A DNA stretch of 64,000 nucleotides from Betaproteobacteria bacterium (GTDB taxonomy: Bacteria; Pseudomonadota; Gammaproteobacteria; Burkholderiales; Rhodocyclaceae), in assembly GCA_016709965.1 (NCBI GenBank), contig JADJLT010000001.1, positions 1,075,001 to 1,139,000 of the forward strand. The letters run 5' to 3'. The notes under the pieces were generated by a model. The model searched no databases. It saw only the letters and a list, made by a program, of their open reading frames with translations, and was not told the DNA's origin. Made by a program: the position numbers and the translations under genes. Shown here one piece after another: positions 61,298 through 64,000 of this stretch. Numbering within the stretch: position 1 is the stretch's first letter; each line of letters starts with the position of its first letter.

Positions 61298-63706
61298 TTA
61301 GAACTCTGCCCATTCGTCTTCACTGTCATCCACCGAAACCTTGATATCGGACTTTACGGGACGTCCCTTTAGTCGTATTGGCTCCTTGTGCGGCAAGGCT
61401 GCCAACACAGGAGATTGCACCGAGGCACCCCGCTCTCGAAAAGAGGAGGATCGGCTCTTTACATCGTTATTTTGCGAGAGCGAAAAAATCGACACTGCCT
61501 GAGCGAGGTTATGCGCCTGCTCCTCAAGGCTTTCTGCCGCGGCAGCTGCTTCCTCAACCAAGGCCGCATTCTGCTGCGTCACTTCGTCCATCTGGCTGAC
61601 GGCCAGACTGACTTGCTCTATACCCGAGCTTTGTTCTCGGCTGGCATCAGAGATGTCACCCATGATCTTGGCTACTCGCTTGATGCTGGAGACCACTTCT
61701 TCCATGGTCCGTCCGGCTTGATCGACCAGTTTGTTGCCAGTCTCAACTTTTTCGACGGAGTCGGAGATCAGCCCCTTGATTTCCTTGGCGGCAGCTGCGC
61801 TGCGCTGCGCTAGATTGCGAACTTCGGTGGCAACCACGGCAAAGCCTCGGCCTTGCTCTCCGGCTCGAGCTGCTTCGACGGCGGCGTTGAGGGCCAGGAT
61901 ATTGGTCTGGAAGGCGATGCCGTCAATGACGCCGATGATGTCGGCAATTTTGCTGCTCGATTGGTGGATGGCGCTCATGGTGTCGACAACTTGACCAACT
62001 ACCTCGCCCCCCTTGACGGCAACTTGCTGGGCTGTCCCAGCCAGTTCGTTGGCTTGTCGGGCATTGTCAGCATTTTGTTTGACCGTGCTGGTCAGTTGTT
62101 CCATGCTCGAGGCGGTTTCTTCGAGACTGCTTGCCTGTTCTTCGGTACGGCTCGATAGATCCTGGTTCCCGGACGCAATCTCCTTCGCAGCCGTATTAAT
62201 CGCATCCGTCGACTCCTTGATCGAAGAAATGATCTGCTGCAGGTTGTCTACCGTTGCATTCGCATCACTTTTAAGAACACCAAGCATGCCCTTGTAATCA
62301 CTGTCGATTTTCTGGGTAAGATCCCCAAGCGCCATTCGCGAGAACATCGCGCCAATATCTTCAAGAGCATGGGTATTAGCCTCAAGCAGATCGTTGATGC
62401 CTTCAGATATCTGCTTAAAAAACCCGGTCATTCTGCTGGAGTCCAGCCGGCGACTGAAGTTACCAGACGCTGCGGCATCTATTATTTCAGCAACTTCATT
62501 TTCTATCCTTAATTCAGTCGTACGATCACGCCATTCGACGACCGTGCCTAAGCGCTCGCCCTCCTGGTTAGCAATCGGCGATGCGACCAATGAGAAGCAA
62601 CGTCCACCGATCGTGATTTCAGTCCGATAAATCCCTTGCAGGGTAGCCAAAAGGTTGCGCTGATGACTCGGTTGTTTATGGAAGACATCAATGTTTGCGC
62701 CACGAATACCTGCTGCACTGAAATTCGGCAGTTGCGTCCGAATATCACTTTCAGCCTGCTGCATCATTTCCAATGCCGAGGCGTTACAGTAAATAATCAC
62801 CCCCGCAGGGTCTGCCACCATGACATTGGTCGACGCCACATCCAATGCAACCTTAATACGCAGAGTCTCATTTGCCGCCTTGCGATCGGACTCTACCCTG
62901 CTCTTCAATTCGCTTTGCATCTTGCTCAACGCATGCATCAAATCAGCGATTTGATCCTTTCCCTTGGGCTCGATTCGACTCTCCAGATGCCCGGAAGCGA
63001 CCTCATCCGCTACGCGAAGTGCATCGGCAACCGGTTTCGTAATACTCCGGCCAAAGACATAGGCGAATGCGGCAATCAATACCGTAACCACGATGGCAAG
63101 CCCCACCATCAGGCGCGTTGTTGATGCTTGCGTCTCTTTCGCACGATCAAAAACCTCGCGTCCTGATTCTGAATAGTAGATACGCAGCGCATCGGCCGCC
63201 GCCGAGGCCTTAATGTACGCGGGGCTGACTACTGCCGAATACTTGTCAGCTGCTTGCTCATAATCACCGAGCCTCAGCGCCTCACTGGCCACCATCAGGC
63301 CATCCTTGACGAATACCGTTCGGGCCTGCTCGTAGACCTCAGCCAACGCTCGCTCTTTGTCGTTCAGTTGGCGGCTTTTGAACTGTTTCCACAACTCTGT
63401 AATGGCATCGCGATTCTTAATGATGCTCTCGGTATGCACGGTAACCGAATGATCATGCTTAGCCTCCATGCGACCGGACGGGTCATGTAGCAAGGCAGAA
63501 ACAATCTGCTGATTGTTTTCCGACATAAGCGTCTGAATTCGAAGAACGATCGAACCTGGCTCCAGCTTGTCGAGATAAACCGTTTCAGTTTCCCGACTCA
63601 ACTCGCGCATATATAGAACCGCCACTGTGACGAGCACAGCAAACCAGAAGGCCATCCCGAGCGCCTGCCAGAACAGTCGAGTTCCGATCCGAAAATTATT
63701 CAGCAT
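61298..63706 (-). CDS. methyl-accepting chemotaxis protein with cytoplasmic PAS (MCP 2)
   Basis: 802 residues from the ATG at 63706, the first that avoids the cheW stop. Two membrane segments (about 12-34 and 197-218) enclose a periplasmic helical sensor domain (about 35-190). A HAMP domain (about 218-270), a PAS domain (about 290-400) with NIDVFHKQPSHQ, a second HAMP-like segment and the signalling domain (about 495-741) follow. The C-terminus is DEWAEF. The ligand is unknown. The signalling domain is identical to MCP 1. It follows cheW by 22 bases. Confidence 0.93.
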   Translation of the reverse strand: MLNNFRIGTRLFWQALGMAFWFAVLVTVAVLYMRELSRETETVYLDKLEPGSIVLRIQTLMSENNQQIVSALLHDPSGRMEAKHDHSVTVHTESIIKNRDAITELWKQFKSRQLNDKERALAEVYEQARTVFVKDGLMVASEALRLGDYEQAADKYSAVVSPAYIKASAAADALRIYYSESGREVFDRAKETQASTTRLMVGLAIVVTVLIAAFAYVFGRSITKPVADALRVADEVASGHLESRIEPKGKDQIADLMHALSKMQSELKSRVESDRKAANETLRIKVALDVASTNVMVADPAGVIIYCNASALEMMQQAESDIRTQLPNFSAAGIRGANIDVFHKQPSHQRNLLATLQGIYRTEITIGGRCFSLVASPIANQEGERLGTVVEWRDRTTELRIENEVAEIIDAAASGNFSRRLDSSRMTGFFKQISEGINDLLEANTHALEDIGAMFSRMALGDLTQKIDSDYKGMLGVLKSDANATVDNLQQIISSIKESTDAINTAAKEIASGNQDLSSRTEEQASSLEETASSMEQLTSTVKQNADNARQANELAGTAQQVAVKGGEVVGQVVDTMSAIHQSSSKIADIIGVIDGIAFQTNILALNAAVEAARAGEQGRGFAVVATEVRNLAQRSAAAAKEIKGLISDSVEKVETGNKLVDQAGRTMEEVVSSIKRVAKIMGDISDASREQSSGIEQVSLAVSQMDEVTQQNAALVEEAAAAAESLEEQAHNLAQAVSIFSLSQNNDVKSRSSSFRERGASVQSPVLAALPHKEPIRLKGRPVKSDIKVSVDDSEDEWAEF
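61484..62225. repeat. 742-bp repeat, copy in chemoreceptor 2
   Basis: Same sequence as 58596-59337 at an offset of 2888 bases, in the same orientation. It could act as a substrate for recombination that would fuse the two receptor genes. Confidence 0.93.
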
Positions 63707-63728
63707 GTGGCCATATTCCCGGCTAGCG

Positions 63729-64000
63729 CTACGTTGCTGCACTATCGATCAACTCCATGTCAGCACTGGTCATCAAGCGTTCGATATCTGTAACAATCAT
63801 CATGCGGGAATCAATCGCAGCTAACCCGAGGATATATTTAGTATCAAATGTTCCCGAAAAATCGGGGGCAGGACGAATCTGCGCACGCGATAGGGAAAAC
63901 ACATCTGAAACGCTGTCGACGACTGCGCCTATAACCCGGCCGGCAACGTTCAGAATGACCACAACAGTAAATGGGGTGTATTCGATCTTGCCCAGATTGA
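63729..64000 (-). CDS. cheW: chemotaxis coupling protein CheW, C-terminal part (cut by window end)
   Basis: The last 90 residues of a CheW, from NLGKIEYTPFTVVVILNVAG to the stop at 63729. The segment AGRVIGAVVDSVSDVFSLSRAQIRP split across about residues 18-42 of this part, and FDTKYILGLAAID are family-typical. The 5' part is beyond the window. It precedes MCP 2 and is first of the visible chemotaxis run. Confidence 0.92.
   Translation of the reverse strand, partial: NLGKIEYTPFTVVVILNVAGRVIGAVVDSVSDVFSLSRAQIRPAPDFSGTFDTKYILGLAAIDSRMMIVTDIERLMTSADMELIDSAAT

Noticed and set aside
58596..62225. The 742-bp repeat as a transposon or insertion sequence
   Set aside because: It lies wholly within coding sequence, in frame, without inverted ends or target duplication. 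It is a duplicated protein domain.

Overview
The window is a proteobacterial chromosome segment. It opens with the 5' two-thirds of a 16S rRNA gene, and about 57 kb of the rest is one nearly continuous flagellar and chemotaxis locus. The 16S sequence together with the gene set (FleS/FleR two-component pair, sigma-54-type and sigma-28-type promoters, FlhF/FlhG, MotC/MotD, CheD, CheV, CheZ) points to a motile betaproteobacterium, most likely of the Rhodocyclales (Dechloromonas/Azonexus-like). The exact genus is an inference.

Layout. Positions 1-1309 hold a minus-strand 16S rRNA gene with its leader, boxA and promoter, then an initiator tRNA-Met with its own promoter. Positions 1378-2896 hold an orphan ParA-type ATPase and an IclR-type regulator. 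Positions 2957-7146 are a small decayed genomic island lying between a duplicated 3' half of a tRNA-Thr gene and the intact tRNA-Thr. The island carries a frameshifted tyrosine integrase, a ParE-type toxin with a ribbon-helix-helix antitoxin, a headless LysR regulator and a tail-less MFS transporter. A diguanylate cyclase gene (7218-8987) stands before the flagellin gene.

Flagellar genes are in blocks: fliC-flaG-fliD-fliS-fliT, a second fliK-like gene, an flhB C-domain paralogue and a PilZ (ycgR-like) gene on +; fleS-fleR-fliE on -; fliFGHIJ and fliKLMNOPQR on +; flgBCDEFGHIJKL plus a small lipoprotein gene on -; flgA and flgM-flgN on +; flhB-flhA-flhF-flhG-fliA-motC-motD on -. The last block (50119-64000, -) is a chemotaxis operon read in the order cheW (cut by the window edge), two chemoreceptors, cheR, cheD, cheB, a STAS gene, two cheV genes, cheY, cheZ, cheA.

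How it works together. FleS/FleR with sigma-54 would drive hook-basal-body genes; sites fitting the -24/-12 pattern lie before fliE, fliK and flgB. FliA, held by FlgM until FlgM is exported, would drive the near-consensus sigma-28 promoters seen before fliC and flgM. FlhF/FlhG set flagellar position and number. The receptors feed CheW/CheV/CheA/CheY, with CheZ as phosphatase and CheR/CheB/CheD for adaptation. No FleQ- or FlhDC-type master regulator is in the window. The diguanylate cyclase and PilZ protein beside the flagellin genes suggest local cyclic-di-GMP control. The most unusual points are the second FliK/FlhB-like pair with a DPTR in place of NPTH, an FlhG whose P-loop lysines are missing, a CheZ with extra N-terminal copies of a CheY-binding-like motif, and a 742-bp stretch that is identical between the two neighbouring chemoreceptor genes.
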